Source: Phycisphaerae bacterium (GTDB taxonomy: Bacteria > Planctomycetota > Phycisphaerae > Phycisphaerales > UBA1924). Taken from it: a DNA stretch of 64,000 bases. The position numbers and the translations under genes were made by a program. Positions 17,584-26,607 of this stretch are shown piece after piece (within the stretch, counting starts at the first letter, position 1; every line of letters begins with the position of its first letter). The stretch spans positions 29,396-93,395 of the forward strand of contig VGXM01000009.1 in NCBI GenBank assembly GCA_016873295.1. Reading direction: 5' to 3'. The notes beneath the pieces are model-generated. The model saw only the letters and a program-made list of their open reading frames with translations, did not search any database and had not been told where the DNA came from.

Positions 17584-19989
17584 ATGGCCAGGATCCAGAC
17601 CGATCGCACCCCGGGCGTCGCCGTGCTCCACCGGCGCCTCGTCCTCCTGCTGGCCCTGCTGGTGGGCCCGCTCGCCCTCCTGCTGGGGCCGCTCTTGAGG
17701 CTGACGACGGCGCGGGCGGCGTCGGCCCGTGCCGAGGCCGAGGCCAAGCTCGTCCGGCGCACCTGGCTCCCCACCGCCCGCGGTCGGATCCTCGACCGCA
17801 AGGGACGGGTGCTGGCCCAGGACCGCCCCAGCTACGACATCGCGATCGACTACCGCGTGCTCACGGGCGAGTGGATCGACGACCGCGCGCGCCGATTCGC
17901 GCGCTCGCTGAACCGCGCTCAGTGGGCCGAGTGGTCGCCCGACCAGCGCCAGGCCCTGGTCGCCCTTGTGCGCCCGGCGTACGAGGCCCACTGGCGCTCC
18001 GCGTGGCACGAGCTGGCCCGCCTCTGCGGGCAGAGCGTGGACGAGCTGGACGGGCGTCGAAGGGCGATCGTCGACTCGGTGCGCGCCCGGCGCGAGGCGG
18101 TGCTCGGCGCGCGACGCGAGGTCGAGCTGGCCGCGCTGCGCGAGCGGGGCGCCCAGCCCACGCCCGAGCAGTTGGCGTTGGTCGAGAAGCGGATCGGCGG
18201 GCCCATCAGCGAGGAGCAGTCCTCCCACGCGGTCGTGGAGCGCGCCCCGGATTCCGTCGCGCTGGCGTGCCTGGCCCTCGAGGGGGGCGAGACGATGCTG
18301 GAGCCCCTGGGCGGCACGTCCCAGGACGCGGTGCGGCTGGGCGGGGGCGAGGCCAGCCGCAGCAACCGCGCCGACCCGGCCGACACGATCCCGGGGCTGG
18401 CGGTGCGCGACGCGGGCGACCGGGACTACCCGCTCGACACGGTCCGCGTGCGCCTCGAACGCTCGACGCTCCCCTCGCCCGCGCGCCAGCCCGGGGCGGT
18501 TGACCTGTCGGTCGACGGCGTGGGGGCGCACGTCCTGGGCTGGATGCGCTCGCGGGTGTTCGCCGAGGACGTGGGGGCGCGGGCCGCGGCCCTGGAGCGC
18601 CTTCCGGGGCTGGCGGCGGAGGCCCGCGTGCGCACGGGCGACGGCGTGATCGACCGGGGCGAATACCGCGAGGGCGACCGCGTCGGGCACGTGGGGGTGG
18701 AGGGGGCGATGGAGGCGACGCTGCGCGGGCTCCGCGGCGTGCGCTCGACGTCGGTGGACACGGGCGAGGTGCGCACGATCGAGGCCCGCGTCGGCGCCGA
18801 CGTGCGTCTCACGCTCGACGCGGCCCTGCAGGGTCGCGTGCAGGCGATCATGTCGCCCGACCTGGGGCTGGCGGTGACGCAGGTCTGGCACGGCGCGCCC
18901 AACGACCTGATGCCGGTGGGCACGGCCTTGAACGGTGCGGCGGTGGTGCTCGACATCGACTCGGGGGAACTGCTGGCGCTGGTCTCGACGCCGGCGCTCT
19001 CGCGCCGGGCCCTGCGCGACCAGCCCGAGATGGTGTTCGACGACACGCTGAACCTGCCGCTGATGAACCGCCCGACCGAGCGGGTGTACCCGCCGGGCTC
19101 GATTGTCAAGCCCCTGATCCTGTCGTGGGCGGCCCAGCGGGGGGCCTACCGCCCGGGTCAGACGATCGACTGCACGGGGCACCTGCTGCCCGAGCACGCC
19201 GACCGCCTGCGGTGCTGGATCTACAAGCGGGGCGGCGGGACCCACACGGCCCAACTGGGGCACGAGCTCACGGGCCCCGAGGGGATCATGGCGAGCTGCA
19301 ACATCTTCTTCTTCACGATGGGGCGGCGGCTGGGGCCCGCGGGGATCGTGGAGGGGTACCGGGTCTTCGGCGTGGGCGAGTCGTGGGACCTCGGCGCCGG
19401 CGTCGAATCGCGCGGGCTGCTGGGCCTGGCCAGCGACGAAAGGGCCGCGGGCGTCTCGATGGGCGACGCCATCCAGATGGGGATCGGGCAGGGCCCGGTG
19501 GCGTGGACGCCCCTGCACGCGGCGGACGCGTACGCGACGCTGGCGAGGCACGGCACGCGAGTGCGCCCGTCGCTGATCGCGGGGCGGCGCGGGGCGGACC
19601 CCGCCCCGGTGCCGCTCCCGGCGTGGGCGGTGGACGAGGCGATGCGCGGTCTGGCGCTGGCGGTGAACGACTCGCGCGGCACGGGGCACCACCTGGTCAT
19701 CGACGGGAAGCGCGAGCCCGTCTTCAACGCGCCGGGCGTGTCGATCTGGGGCAAGACGGGCACGGCGGCGGCGCGGCGCGCGGTCGCCACGCCCGACGGC
19801 GAGGGGCCCGAGGGCCCGGTCGTGGTGGACATGGACCACTCGTGGTTCGTGGTGCTGGTGGGGCGCGAGGGGGACCGCCCGCGCTACGCGGTGTCGGTGG
19901 TGATGGAGTACGCCGGGTCGGGGGGCAAGGTGTCGGGCCCGATCATCAACCAGATCGTGCACGCGTTGATCGCCGAGGGGTACCTGTAG
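17584..19989 (+). CDS. mrdA: Penicillin-binding protein 2 (MrdA-like transpeptidase)
   Basis: The product has 801 residues from ATG 17584, preceded by a GGAGGCGGAG stretch. One N-terminal TM helix (VLLLALLVGPLALLLG) anchors it, followed by the pedestal start RGRILDRKGRVLAQDRPSYD. The transpeptidase domain shows YPPGSIVKP (SxxK), MASCN (SxN) and WGKTGTA (KTG). With the adjacent RodA it would crosslink lateral-wall peptidoglycan during elongation. It is about 170 residues longer than E. coli PBP2: an alanine/arginine/glutamate-rich region around residues 90-270 is expanded. A TAGGAT hexamer at 17511-17516 may be its -10 box. Its stop overlaps the possible GTG start of rodA. Confidence 0.9.
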   Translation: MARIQTDRTPGVAVLHRRLVLLLALLVGPLALLLGPLLRLTTARAASARAEAEAKLVRRTWLPTARGRILDRKGRVLAQDRPSYDIAIDYRVLTGEWIDDRARRFARSLNRAQWAEWSPDQRQALVALVRPAYEAHWRSAWHELARLCGQSVDELDGRRRAIVDSVRARREAVLGARREVELAALRERGAQPTPEQLALVEKRIGGPISEEQSSHAVVERAPDSVALACLALEGGETMLEPLGGTSQDAVRLGGGEASRSNRADPADTIPGLAVRDAGDRDYPLDTVRVRLERSTLPSPARQPGAVDLSVDGVGAHVLGWMRSRVFAEDVGARAAALERLPGLAAEARVRTGDGVIDRGEYREGDRVGHVGVEGAMEATLRGLRGVRSTSVDTGEVRTIEARVGADVRLTLDAALQGRVQAIMSPDLGLAVTQVWHGAPNDLMPVGTALNGAAVVLDIDSGELLALVSTPALSRRALRDQPEMVFDDTLNLPLMNRPTERVYPPGSIVKPLILSWAAQRGAYRPGQTIDCTGHLLPEHADRLRCWIYKRGGGTHTAQLGHELTGPEGIMASCNIFFFTMGRRLGPAGIVEGYRVFGVGESWDLGAGVESRGLLGLASDERAAGVSMGDAIQMGIGQGPVAWTPLHAADAYATLARHGTRVRPSLIAGRRGADPAPVPLPAWAVDEAMRGLALAVNDSRGTGHHLVIDGKREPVFNAPGVSIWGKTGTAAARRAVATPDGEGPEGPVVVDMDHSWFVVLVGREGDRPRYAVSVVMEYAGSGGKVSGPIINQIVHALIAEGYL

Positions 19990-21230
19990 TGCCGACGGAG
20001 ATGGTGGGGAGCGTGATGGTGGAGAGGCACGCGGTGGCCCGCCCGGGGGGCAAGCCGCGCGCTCCGGGCAAGCGCCTGCGCCCGCTGAACGTCGCGTGGC
20101 TGTCGGTGCTGGCGGGGGTGGGGCTGTCGGTGGTGGGGGTGTACGGGATCGACGTGGCGGAGAGCGTGCAGGGCACGGGCGACCTGAGCGCGACGTCGCT
20201 CAAGCAACTCCTGTTCCTGGCGATCGGGCTCGGGGCCGGGGCGGTGGTGGCGGTGCCGCACTACCGGGTGTTCGGGCGGTTGAGCTGGCCGGCGTACGCG
20301 GGCCTGGTGGGGCTGCTGGTGTTCCTGCTGATCCCCTTCGTGCCGCTCTGGCTGGTGGAGCCGCAGAACGGGGCCCGGGCCTGGATCAACTTCGGGAGCT
20401 TCAACTTCCAACCCTCGGAGCTGGGGAAGGTGGTGTACGTGGCGGCTCTGGCGTGGTACCTGCGCTTCCGCAAGCACCACAGGCGCTTCACGGGGCTGCT
20501 GCCGCCGGCGATCATCACGGCGATCCCGGTCGGGCTCATCACGCTCCAGCCGGATCTGGGCACGGCGATGCTGTTCGTGCCCGCGCTCTTCGCCGTGCTG
20601 CTGGGGGCGGGGGCGCGGCTGCGGCACCTGGTGGTGGTGGTGCTGCTGTCGGCGGCGGCGGCGCCGGCGGCGTACCCGCTCCTCAAGCCCCACCAGCAGG
20701 CCCGCATCGACGGGCTGGTCAAGCAGTTCCAGGGCGACCGCTCCGCCGACCAGGACATCAACATGCAGAGCCGCGTGGCCCAGCGGCTGATCGCCGCCGG
20801 CGGCGCCCAGGGCGTGGGCGACGCCAAGAGCCGGGCCCTGGTCCGCTACAACGCCCTCCCCGAGCGCCACAACGACATGGTCTTCGCCGTGCTGGTCAAC
20901 CGCTCCGGAGCGCTGGGGGGCGCGGCGATCGTGGGGGGGCTGCTCCTGTGGGTCGCCGGGGCCCTCCTCACCGCGGCGTTCACGCGCGACCCCTTCGGCC
21001 GCCTCCTCGTGATCGGGCTGGCGGGGATCGTCGCGGCCCAGGCCTTCGTCAACATCGGCATGAACCTGGGCGTCCTGCCCATCATCGGCGTCACGCTGCC
21101 GTTCGTCTCCTACGGCGGGTCGAGCCTCATCACCACGTGGATCATGACGGGGCTGGTCTTCGGCGTGGCCCTCCGCCCGCCCAAGCCGCCCGTGCGGGCG
21201 GCGTTCGATCACTTCGAGGAGGATGAGTGA
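19989..21230 (+). CDS. rodA: RodA, SEDS peptidoglycan glycosyltransferase
   Basis: The protein has 413 residues if it starts at GTG 19989, which overlaps the PBP2 stop (TAGTG) and has GAGGGG at 8-nt spacing; ATG 20001 or 20016 are alternatives. It has about ten TM helices with SEDS signatures NGARAWINFGSFNFQPSE, LQPDLGTAML, LPERHNDMVFAV and LPFVSYGGSSL. RodA polymerises glycan strands from lipid II together with PBP2, and the adjacency is the usual mrdAB arrangement. Confidence 0.93.
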   Translation: MPTEMVGSVMVERHAVARPGGKPRAPGKRLRPLNVAWLSVLAGVGLSVVGVYGIDVAESVQGTGDLSATSLKQLLFLAIGLGAGAVVAVPHYRVFGRLSWPAYAGLVGLLVFLLIPFVPLWLVEPQNGARAWINFGSFNFQPSELGKVVYVAALAWYLRFRKHHRRFTGLLPPAIITAIPVGLITLQPDLGTAMLFVPALFAVLLGAGARLRHLVVVVLLSAAAAPAAYPLLKPHQQARIDGLVKQFQGDRSADQDINMQSRVAQRLIAAGGAQGVGDAKSRALVRYNALPERHNDMVFAVLVNRSGALGGAAIVGGLLLWVAGALLTAAFTRDPFGRLLVIGLAGIVAAQAFVNIGMNLGVLPIIGVTLPFVSYGGSSLITTWIMTGLVFGVALRPPKPPVRAAFDHFEEDE

Positions 21231-21299
21231 CGATCCGAACGTCGCGACGGACTCCGGCCGGTGACTGACACCGATCACCGCACAATCCCGCGCTCAGGC

Positions 21300-21552
21300 A
21301 GGGGCAGGCGCAGACGGTGCGGAGGTGGTCCGGCGTGAGGGTCTGCCACGCCTGCGCCCCGGCGTCGAGCAGGGGCCGGTAGTCGTCGTACACGCGGTTG
21401 CTCAGGAAGTGGCTCCGCGGGCACGCCCACGGCCGCTCCGCGGAGTTCAGCTCCGGCGCGCACGCCGGCAGCGGCAGGATCGTGATGTTCCCCGGCACGC
21501 GCAGGGCGCGGCTCGCGTGCCAACCCGCCCGGTCCATGATCAGCACCGCGTG
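21300..21552 (-). pseudogene. IS630-type transposase remnant (C-terminal part)
   Basis: One minus-strand frame encodes HAVLIMDRAGWHASRAL, NITILPLPACAPELNSAERP and SHFLSNRVYDDYRPLLDAG. This is the C-terminal half of an IS630-family DDE transposase with the second Asp (MDRAGWH) and the Glu (SAERPW). The upstream part does not continue as transposase in this frame, and downstream the frame runs on into rodA antisense, so both ends are degraded. I see no terminal repeats. From 21553 to 21896, other minus frames give protein-like but unrecognised fragments, probably the decayed remainder. Confidence 0.7.
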
Positions 21553-21896
21553 CCCGCGTGGCCCCAGGCTCCGAGCCGGCGGGCCTTGTCGCCGTCGATG
21601 GCGGGCGTGCCCCAGCCCCGCGGCTTGGCGCGGAAGGCGTCGAGGCCGCCGACGCGGCAGGCGCAGGCCCCGCGTTGCACGAACGCGCGGCTCCGGCACA
21701 GGGCCGCGGCGACGTCCAGCGTCTTGCCGTTGAGCGCGTGGGGCACGCCGACCTCCACGTCGGCGCCCATCATCCCACGAACCCCCGCCGGGCGCCACCC
21801 CCAACACGCGCCGCTCGCGCGCATTCCGACGCGAATCCGCATGACTCGCCAGGCCTGCGTCATGCACACCGGCCGGAGGGCGGTCCCGCGCTCCCC

Positions 21897-21902
21897 TACT
21901 CT
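21897..21902 (+). promoter_or_regulatory. Putative -10 box (TACTCT) directly before rsmG
   Basis: TACTCT is followed by 8 nt and then the rsmG ATG at 21911, which would give a leaderless or nearly leaderless transcript. No ribosome site lies between them. Confidence 0.45.
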
Positions 21903-21910
21903 GGGGCGCG

Positions 21911-22756
21911 ATGCAGGAGACGCCCAGACATGCCGGACCGCGGCGAGCGCCCCGGCCCGAGCTTCCGCCCCCGGGCCAACTGGCGCCGCTGACGCCCCCG
22001 CCCGGGTTCCTCGGCGCGGCCCGGGCCTACGGCATCGAGTTCGAGGCGGGCGAGGTCGAGGCGCTGGGGCTGTACCTGGCCCTGCTCTACAAGGGCAACG
22101 AGACCATGAACCTGACGGCGGTGCGCGAGCCGGAGCAGGCCTGGACGCGGCACGTACTCGATGCCCTCACGCTCGTGCCGCTGCTGGCGGAGTTGCCGGA
22201 GGGCTCGCGCGTGATCGACGTGGGGTCGGGGGGCGGCATCCCCGGCGTGCCCCTGGCGATCGTGCTGCCGAGCCTGGAGTTCACGCTGCTGGAGGCGACG
22301 GGCAAGAAGGCGGACTTTCTTTCGCAGGCCGTCGCCGCCCTTGGGCTGCGGAATGCGCGCGTGATCAACGACCGATCCGAGCGCCTGGCGCATGACCGCG
22401 GCGAGAAGTCGAGCGGGGCGAGCGGTCGCAGCGAACGCATCGGCGGGCACCGCGAGGCCTACGACGCCGCGGTCATCCGGGCCGTGGGCCGCCTGGCGGT
22501 GGCGGCGGAGCTCACGGTGCCCTTTGTCAAGCCGGGCGGGCGCGTGCTCATGATCAAGGGCGAGAGGGCCGACGAGGAACTGGCGGAGGCGGCGGGGGCC
22601 CTGGCGCTGCTCAAGGCGGTGCACGAGGGGACCGCGCAGACCCCGACGGGGCGGATCGTCGTGCTCGGGAAGCGCGCGGCGACGCCCAAGGTCTACCCGC
22701 GGGCCGACGGCGAGCCCTCGCGCGTGCCCCTGGGCGTGGCGCGGGGCAGGAAGTAG
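21911..22756 (+). CDS. rsmG: 16S rRNA (guanine-527-N7)-methyltransferase RsmG
   Basis: The product has 281 residues. It shows NETMNLTAVREPEQAWTRHV, the SAM-binding VIDVGSGGGIPGVPLAI, LLEATGKKADFL and PFVKPGGRVLMIKGE. RsmG methylates G527 of 16S rRNA; its loss is linked to low-level streptomycin resistance in other bacteria. A charged insertion (HDRGEKSSGASGRSER) around residues 157-175 lies between the family's usual strands, and the N-terminus is proline-rich. It starts at an ATG 8 nt after a -10-like hexamer without a ribosome site. Confidence 0.92.
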   Translation: MQETPRHAGPRRAPRPELPPPGQLAPLTPPPGFLGAARAYGIEFEAGEVEALGLYLALLYKGNETMNLTAVREPEQAWTRHVLDALTLVPLLAELPEGSRVIDVGSGGGIPGVPLAIVLPSLEFTLLEATGKKADFLSQAVAALGLRNARVINDRSERLAHDRGEKSSGASGRSERIGGHREAYDAAVIRAVGRLAVAAELTVPFVKPGGRVLMIKGERADEELAEAAGALALLKAVHEGTAQTPTGRIVVLGKRAATPKVYPRADGEPSRVPLGVARGRK

Positions 22757-22761
22757 ACGGG

Positions 22762-22778
22762 ACCGCCCTCCGGGCGGT
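22762..22778 (+). terminator. GC hairpin after rsmG, possible terminator
   Basis: ACCGCCC and GGGCGGT form a 7-bp stem with loop TCC, 5 nt after the rsmG stop. No T-tract follows, so intrinsic termination is uncertain. Confidence 0.35.
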
Positions 22779-22930
22779 GTCGGTCTCCCCCGGCGCGGGG
22801 CGCCACGCTTGCGACAGGTCGATCCCGGGATTCGTCGCGGACTCGTCATCCCGGGGGGTTGGGGCGCGGGTCGCGCGGATCGAAAGGGGGATCCTGACCC
22901 GGGGGACACCGCCCGCTCCAACAATGGGGG

Positions 22931-25084
22931 GTGCTCGACCTGGTGCGCGACATCCTGTCCCCGGGCGGGGCGGTGGCGCGCCTGCTGGGCCCGGGGTTCG
23001 AGAGCCGATCGGAACAGGTCGACATGGCTCGGGGCGTGGGGCAGGCGATGGAGGCGCGCAGCCACCTGCTCGCCGAGGCGGGCACGGGCGTGGGCAAGAG
23101 CTTCGCGTACCTCGTGCCCGCGATGCTCCGCTGCCTGCTCCACGGCGAGACGGTCGTGGTCGCCACGCACACCATCGGCCTGCAGGAGCAGCTCATCGCC
23201 AAGGACATCCCGCTCCTGCGCGAGGCGGTCGAGGGGCACCTGGGCGAGCGGGGCCTGCTCGTCGAGGGGCGCGGGCTCAGGCCGGTGCTGGTCAAGGGGC
23301 GGGGGAACTACCTGAGCATCCGTCGCTTGAAGCTGGCCTCGTCGCGCCAGGACCGGCTGTTTGCCGACCCCGCCGCCAGGCGGAGCCTGCACGCCATCGA
23401 GGACTGGGCCTACCGGACGCGCGACGGCACGCTCTCGACGCTGCCGCAGTTGGAGCGTCCCGGCGTGTGGGACCGCGTGCAGTCCGACTCGGGCAACTGC
23501 ATGGGCCGACGCTGCCCGACGCACGAGTCGTGCTTCTACCAGTCGGCGCGGCGAGCGATGGAGTCGGCCAACCTGCTCGTGTGCAACCACGCCCTCTTCT
23601 TCAGCGACATGGAGTTGCGGGCGGGCGAGGCCGGGTTCCTGCCCAGGTACGACCACGTCGTGCTCGACGAGGGTCACAACGCGGAGGACGTGGCGGCCCA
23701 GCAGTTCGGGCTGTCGCTCTCGGAGGGGCGCGTCTTCCACCTGCTCTCGACGCTGTACCAGCCGAGGCAGAACAAGGGGTACCTCGCCCAGCTCGGGCTG
23801 CTGGTGCGCGATGCGTCGGCGGTGGACCGGGCGGTCCATCTGGTGCTCCAGGCCGAGAGCGAGGCCCGGGCCTTCTTCGACGCCGTCGAGGAGGCCATGC
23901 GCGAGCGGGCCACGGGGCGCGTGCGTTCGGCGGGGCTGGTCGAGGACACGCTCTCGCCCATCATGAAGCGGTTGAGCCTGCAACTGGCGAGCCTCAAGGA
24001 ATCGGTGGTGGGCGAGCCCGACGTCTTCGAGCTGAACGCCTATTCCATCCGGGCCGCGGAGGTCGCCGGCGAGTGCGAGGCGTGGCTGCTCCAGACCCAG
24101 GCGGGGAGCGCGTACTGGGTGGAGGGTGCGGCGGACGACGAGGACGCCCCCACGCGCTCGCGCCGACGCCTCACGCTCGCCAGCGCCCCGGTGGACGTCG
24201 CCCCCCTGCTCCGCGATCGGCTCTTCGGCGCGGGGTGCAGCGTCACGGTGACCAGCGCGACCATGGCGACGGCCAGCGCGGGCGAGCCCAAGGGGTTCGC
24301 GCACGCCGCCCGGCGGCTGGGGTGCGAGGGGGCCGGGACGTTGCTGCTGGGCAGCCCGTTCGACTTCGCCTCGCAGGTGGAGTTCTACGTCGACCTGTGT
24401 GCGCCCGACCCGCGCGACTCCAAGGCGGCCCGCCCCGGCGGCAACGGGTCGTTCCTCGACGCGCTCGCCCGGCGCGTGCTGCACCACGTGCGCGCGACCG
24501 ACGGCGGGGCGTTCGTGCTCTTCACCAGCCTCCAGACGCTCGCGGGCGTGGCCGACCGGATCGCCGAGCCGCTGGAGGAGTGGGGCATGCCGCTGCTGGT
24601 GCAGGGCCGGAGCGGCTCGCGCGGGCAGATCCTGGAGCGCTTCCGGGCGCACGAACGCGGCGTCCTGCTGGGGGCCGTGTCGTTCTGGGAGGGCGTGGAC
24701 GTGCGCGGGCGCACGCTGCGGAACGTCATCATCACCAAGCTGCCCTTCGAGCCCCCGGACCGGCCCTTGACGGAGGCCCGGGCCGAGCTGATCCGCGAGC
24801 GGGGCGGGAGCCCGTTCGCGGAGGACGCCCTGCCCCGGGCGGTGCTGCGGTTCAAACAGGGGTTCGGGCGGCTGGTGCGGTCGCACACGGACCACGGACG
24901 GGTGGTGGTGCTCGACGGGAGGCTGGTGCGGACGCACTACGGACGCGCGTTCCTGCGGGCCCTGCCGACGGGGGTGGAGCCGCGGGTGATCGAGCCGGAC
25001 CCCCCGGACCCCCCGGACCCCCCGGACCCCCCGGACCCCCCGGACCCCGATCAGTCCCCGGAGTTGGGGCCGGTGGCGGCTTGA
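22931..25084 (+). CDS. dinG: DinG/XPD-like ATP-dependent DNA helicase
   Basis: The product has 717 residues from GTG 22931. Walker A EAGTGVGKS (about residue 50), THTIGLQEQL and the DEGH box (VVLDEGHNAED) are present. Four cysteines (NCMGRRCPTHESCF plus LLVCNHALFF) sit where the Fe-S cluster of DinG/XPD lies. The C-terminal helicase half has FTSLQTLAG, VSFWEGVDVRG and FKQGFGRLVRS. Fe-S helicases of this type unwind 5'-3' and resolve R-loops or forked DNA. The C-terminus ends in a Pro-Pro-Asp repeat coded by a 9-bp tandem repeat, which is unlike the family. It is the last gene before the phosphomutase promoter. Confidence 0.9.
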   Translation: MLDLVRDILSPGGAVARLLGPGFESRSEQVDMARGVGQAMEARSHLLAEAGTGVGKSFAYLVPAMLRCLLHGETVVVATHTIGLQEQLIAKDIPLLREAVEGHLGERGLLVEGRGLRPVLVKGRGNYLSIRRLKLASSRQDRLFADPAARRSLHAIEDWAYRTRDGTLSTLPQLERPGVWDRVQSDSGNCMGRRCPTHESCFYQSARRAMESANLLVCNHALFFSDMELRAGEAGFLPRYDHVVLDEGHNAEDVAAQQFGLSLSEGRVFHLLSTLYQPRQNKGYLAQLGLLVRDASAVDRAVHLVLQAESEARAFFDAVEEAMRERATGRVRSAGLVEDTLSPIMKRLSLQLASLKESVVGEPDVFELNAYSIRAAEVAGECEAWLLQTQAGSAYWVEGAADDEDAPTRSRRRLTLASAPVDVAPLLRDRLFGAGCSVTVTSATMATASAGEPKGFAHAARRLGCEGAGTLLLGSPFDFASQVEFYVDLCAPDPRDSKAARPGGNGSFLDALARRVLHHVRATDGGAFVLFTSLQTLAGVADRIAEPLEEWGMPLLVQGRSGSRGQILERFRAHERGVLLGAVSFWEGVDVRGRTLRNVIITKLPFEPPDRPLTEARAELIRERGGSPFAEDALPRAVLRFKQGFGRLVRSHTDHGRVVVLDGRLVRTHYGRAFLRALPTGVEPRVIEPDPPDPPDPPDPPDPPDPDQSPELGPVAA
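24995..25048 (+). repeat. Six tandem copies of a 9-bp unit inside dinG
   Basis: CCGGACCCC is repeated six times without change and encodes (Pro-Asp-Pro) units at the C-terminal tail of the DinG-like helicase. Slippage here would lengthen or shorten the tail in frame. Confidence 0.95.
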
Positions 25085-25109
25085 CAACCGTACGGATTGC
25101 GAACATATT
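25081..25109 (+). promoter_or_regulatory. Sigma-70-like promoter of the phosphohexomutase operon
   Basis: TTGACA (25081-25086), a 17-bp spacer and CATATT (25104-25109) stand out as an AT-rich island. The -35 box overlaps the dinG stop codon. A leader hairpin CGCCGGG-ATTTG-CCCGGCG lies near 25145-25163, before the GGGAG ribosome site. Confidence 0.6.
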
Positions 25110-25179
25110 ACATGTTTGGTTTTGGGTCGGATAGGCTTGTGCGTCGCCGGGATTTGCCCGGCGCAAAGGGAGCCTGGGC

Positions 25180-26604
25180 ATGCTGGGACGGATCTTCAAG
25201 GCCTACGACATCCGCGGGACGTACCCGGATCTGCTCAACGACCAGATGGCGTGGCAGATCGGGTACGGGTGCTCGAAGTTCCTGCTGGCGGACGCGGCAT
25301 CGGCGGGTGAAACCACGCCCATGATGAAGAACGTGGTGGTCGGGCGCGACATGCGGACCAGCAGCCCCACGCTCAGCAAGCAGGTGGTGCAGGGCATCGC
25401 GGACCACGGCGGGAACGTGATCGACATCGGGCTGGTCGACACGCCCATGGTCTACTTCGCGATCAACCACCTGGACTGCGCGGGCGGGGTGATGGTGACG
25501 GCGAGCCACAACCCGCCCCAGTACAACGGGTTCAAGGTGTCCAAGCGCCGGGCCAAGCCCGTGGGGGAGGCGACGGGGCTGGCGGACGTGCGCAAGTTCG
25601 CGGCCATGGTGGACAAGGCGACGCTGGTGCCGGCGTCTGGGCGGAGCGAGACGCGCGACCTGTGGGCGGCGTACACGAGGCACGTGCGCCACTTCCTGAC
25701 CCTCAAGCGTCCGGTGAAGGTGGTGATCGACGCCAGCAACGGCATGGCGGGGACGATGGTGCCCAGGGTCTTCGGGCCGATCGGGACCCGGGGGGCCTCG
25801 GGCGTGCCGGGGCTGACCATCGTGCCGCTGAACTTCGACAACACCAAGGGCACGTTCGTGCACGAGCCCAACCCGCTGGTGGCCGCGAATCTCAGGCAAC
25901 TGCAGGCGGCGGTGGTGGCGGAGGGGGCGGACCTGGGGATCTGCTTCGACGGGGACGCGGACCGCTGCGTGGTGGTGGACGAGAAGGGGCACGTGGTGGG
26001 GTGCGACCACCTGACGGCGCTGCTGGCGAAGTCCTTCCTGGGGCCGAGCCCGGGTTCGGCGGTGGTGTACGACCTGCGATCGACCAAGGCGGTGCCGGAG
26101 GAGGTCACGAAGGCGGGGGGCCGCCCCGTGCGGGGGCGGGTGGGGCACGTGTTCATGAAGGCGCTGATGGCCGAGCACGGGGCGGTGTTCGGGGGCGAGC
26201 TCTCCGGGCACTTCTACTTCCGCGACAACTACAACGCCGACTCGGGGGCGATCGCGATGGCGACGGTGCTGACGCTGCTCTCGTCGACCGCCAGGACGTT
26301 GGGCGAGCTGATCAGGCCCCTGGCGCGGTACGCGCAGTCGGGCGAGATCAACTTCCAGATCGAGGACAAGGACGCGGCCCTGAACGAGCTGCGGGGGATG
26401 TTCCCGGCGGGCCCGCAGCGGCAGGTGGACGACCTGGACGGGCTGACGATCGACGGGTTCGGGCGCGAGGGGTGGTGGTTCAACGTCCGCAAGAGCAACA
26501 CCGAGCCCCTGCTGCGCCTGAACGCCGAGGCCAGGGACCGCAAGACATTGGACAGGCTGCTCGAGAAGATCAAGCCGAAGATGGGCAAGCAGGTCGACCA
26601 CTGA
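25180..26604 (+). CDS. Phosphomannomutase/phosphoglucomutase
   Basis: The product has 474 residues, the usual length for alpha-D-phosphohexomutases. It begins LGRIFKAYDIRGTYP. The phosphoserine loop is TASHNPPQYNGFK, the metal site is FDGDADRCVVVD, the sugar-specificity loop is GGELSGHFYFRD and the phosphate site is RKSNTEPLLRLNAEA. GGELSGHFYFRD matches the GEMSxH-type loop of enzymes that act on both mannose and glucose phosphates. It supplies sugar-1-phosphates for nucleotide sugars in envelope polysaccharide. It has its own promoter and ends 3 nt before the next gene. Confidence 0.92.
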   Translation: MLGRIFKAYDIRGTYPDLLNDQMAWQIGYGCSKFLLADAASAGETTPMMKNVVVGRDMRTSSPTLSKQVVQGIADHGGNVIDIGLVDTPMVYFAINHLDCAGGVMVTASHNPPQYNGFKVSKRRAKPVGEATGLADVRKFAAMVDKATLVPASGRSETRDLWAAYTRHVRHFLTLKRPVKVVIDASNGMAGTMVPRVFGPIGTRGASGVPGLTIVPLNFDNTKGTFVHEPNPLVAANLRQLQAAVVAEGADLGICFDGDADRCVVVDEKGHVVGCDHLTALLAKSFLGPSPGSAVVYDLRSTKAVPEEVTKAGGRPVRGRVGHVFMKALMAEHGAVFGGELSGHFYFRDNYNADSGAIAMATVLTLLSSTARTLGELIRPLARYAQSGEINFQIEDKDAALNELRGMFPAGPQRQVDDLDGLTIDGFGREGWWFNVRKSNTEPLLRLNAEARDRKTLDRLLEKIKPKMGKQVDH

Positions 26605-26607
26605 CGC

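Noticed and set aside
21540..21869. 109-codon minus frame next to the transposase remnant
   Set aside because: No match to a known transposase domain that I can recognise, no ribosome site; probably decayed IS sequence.
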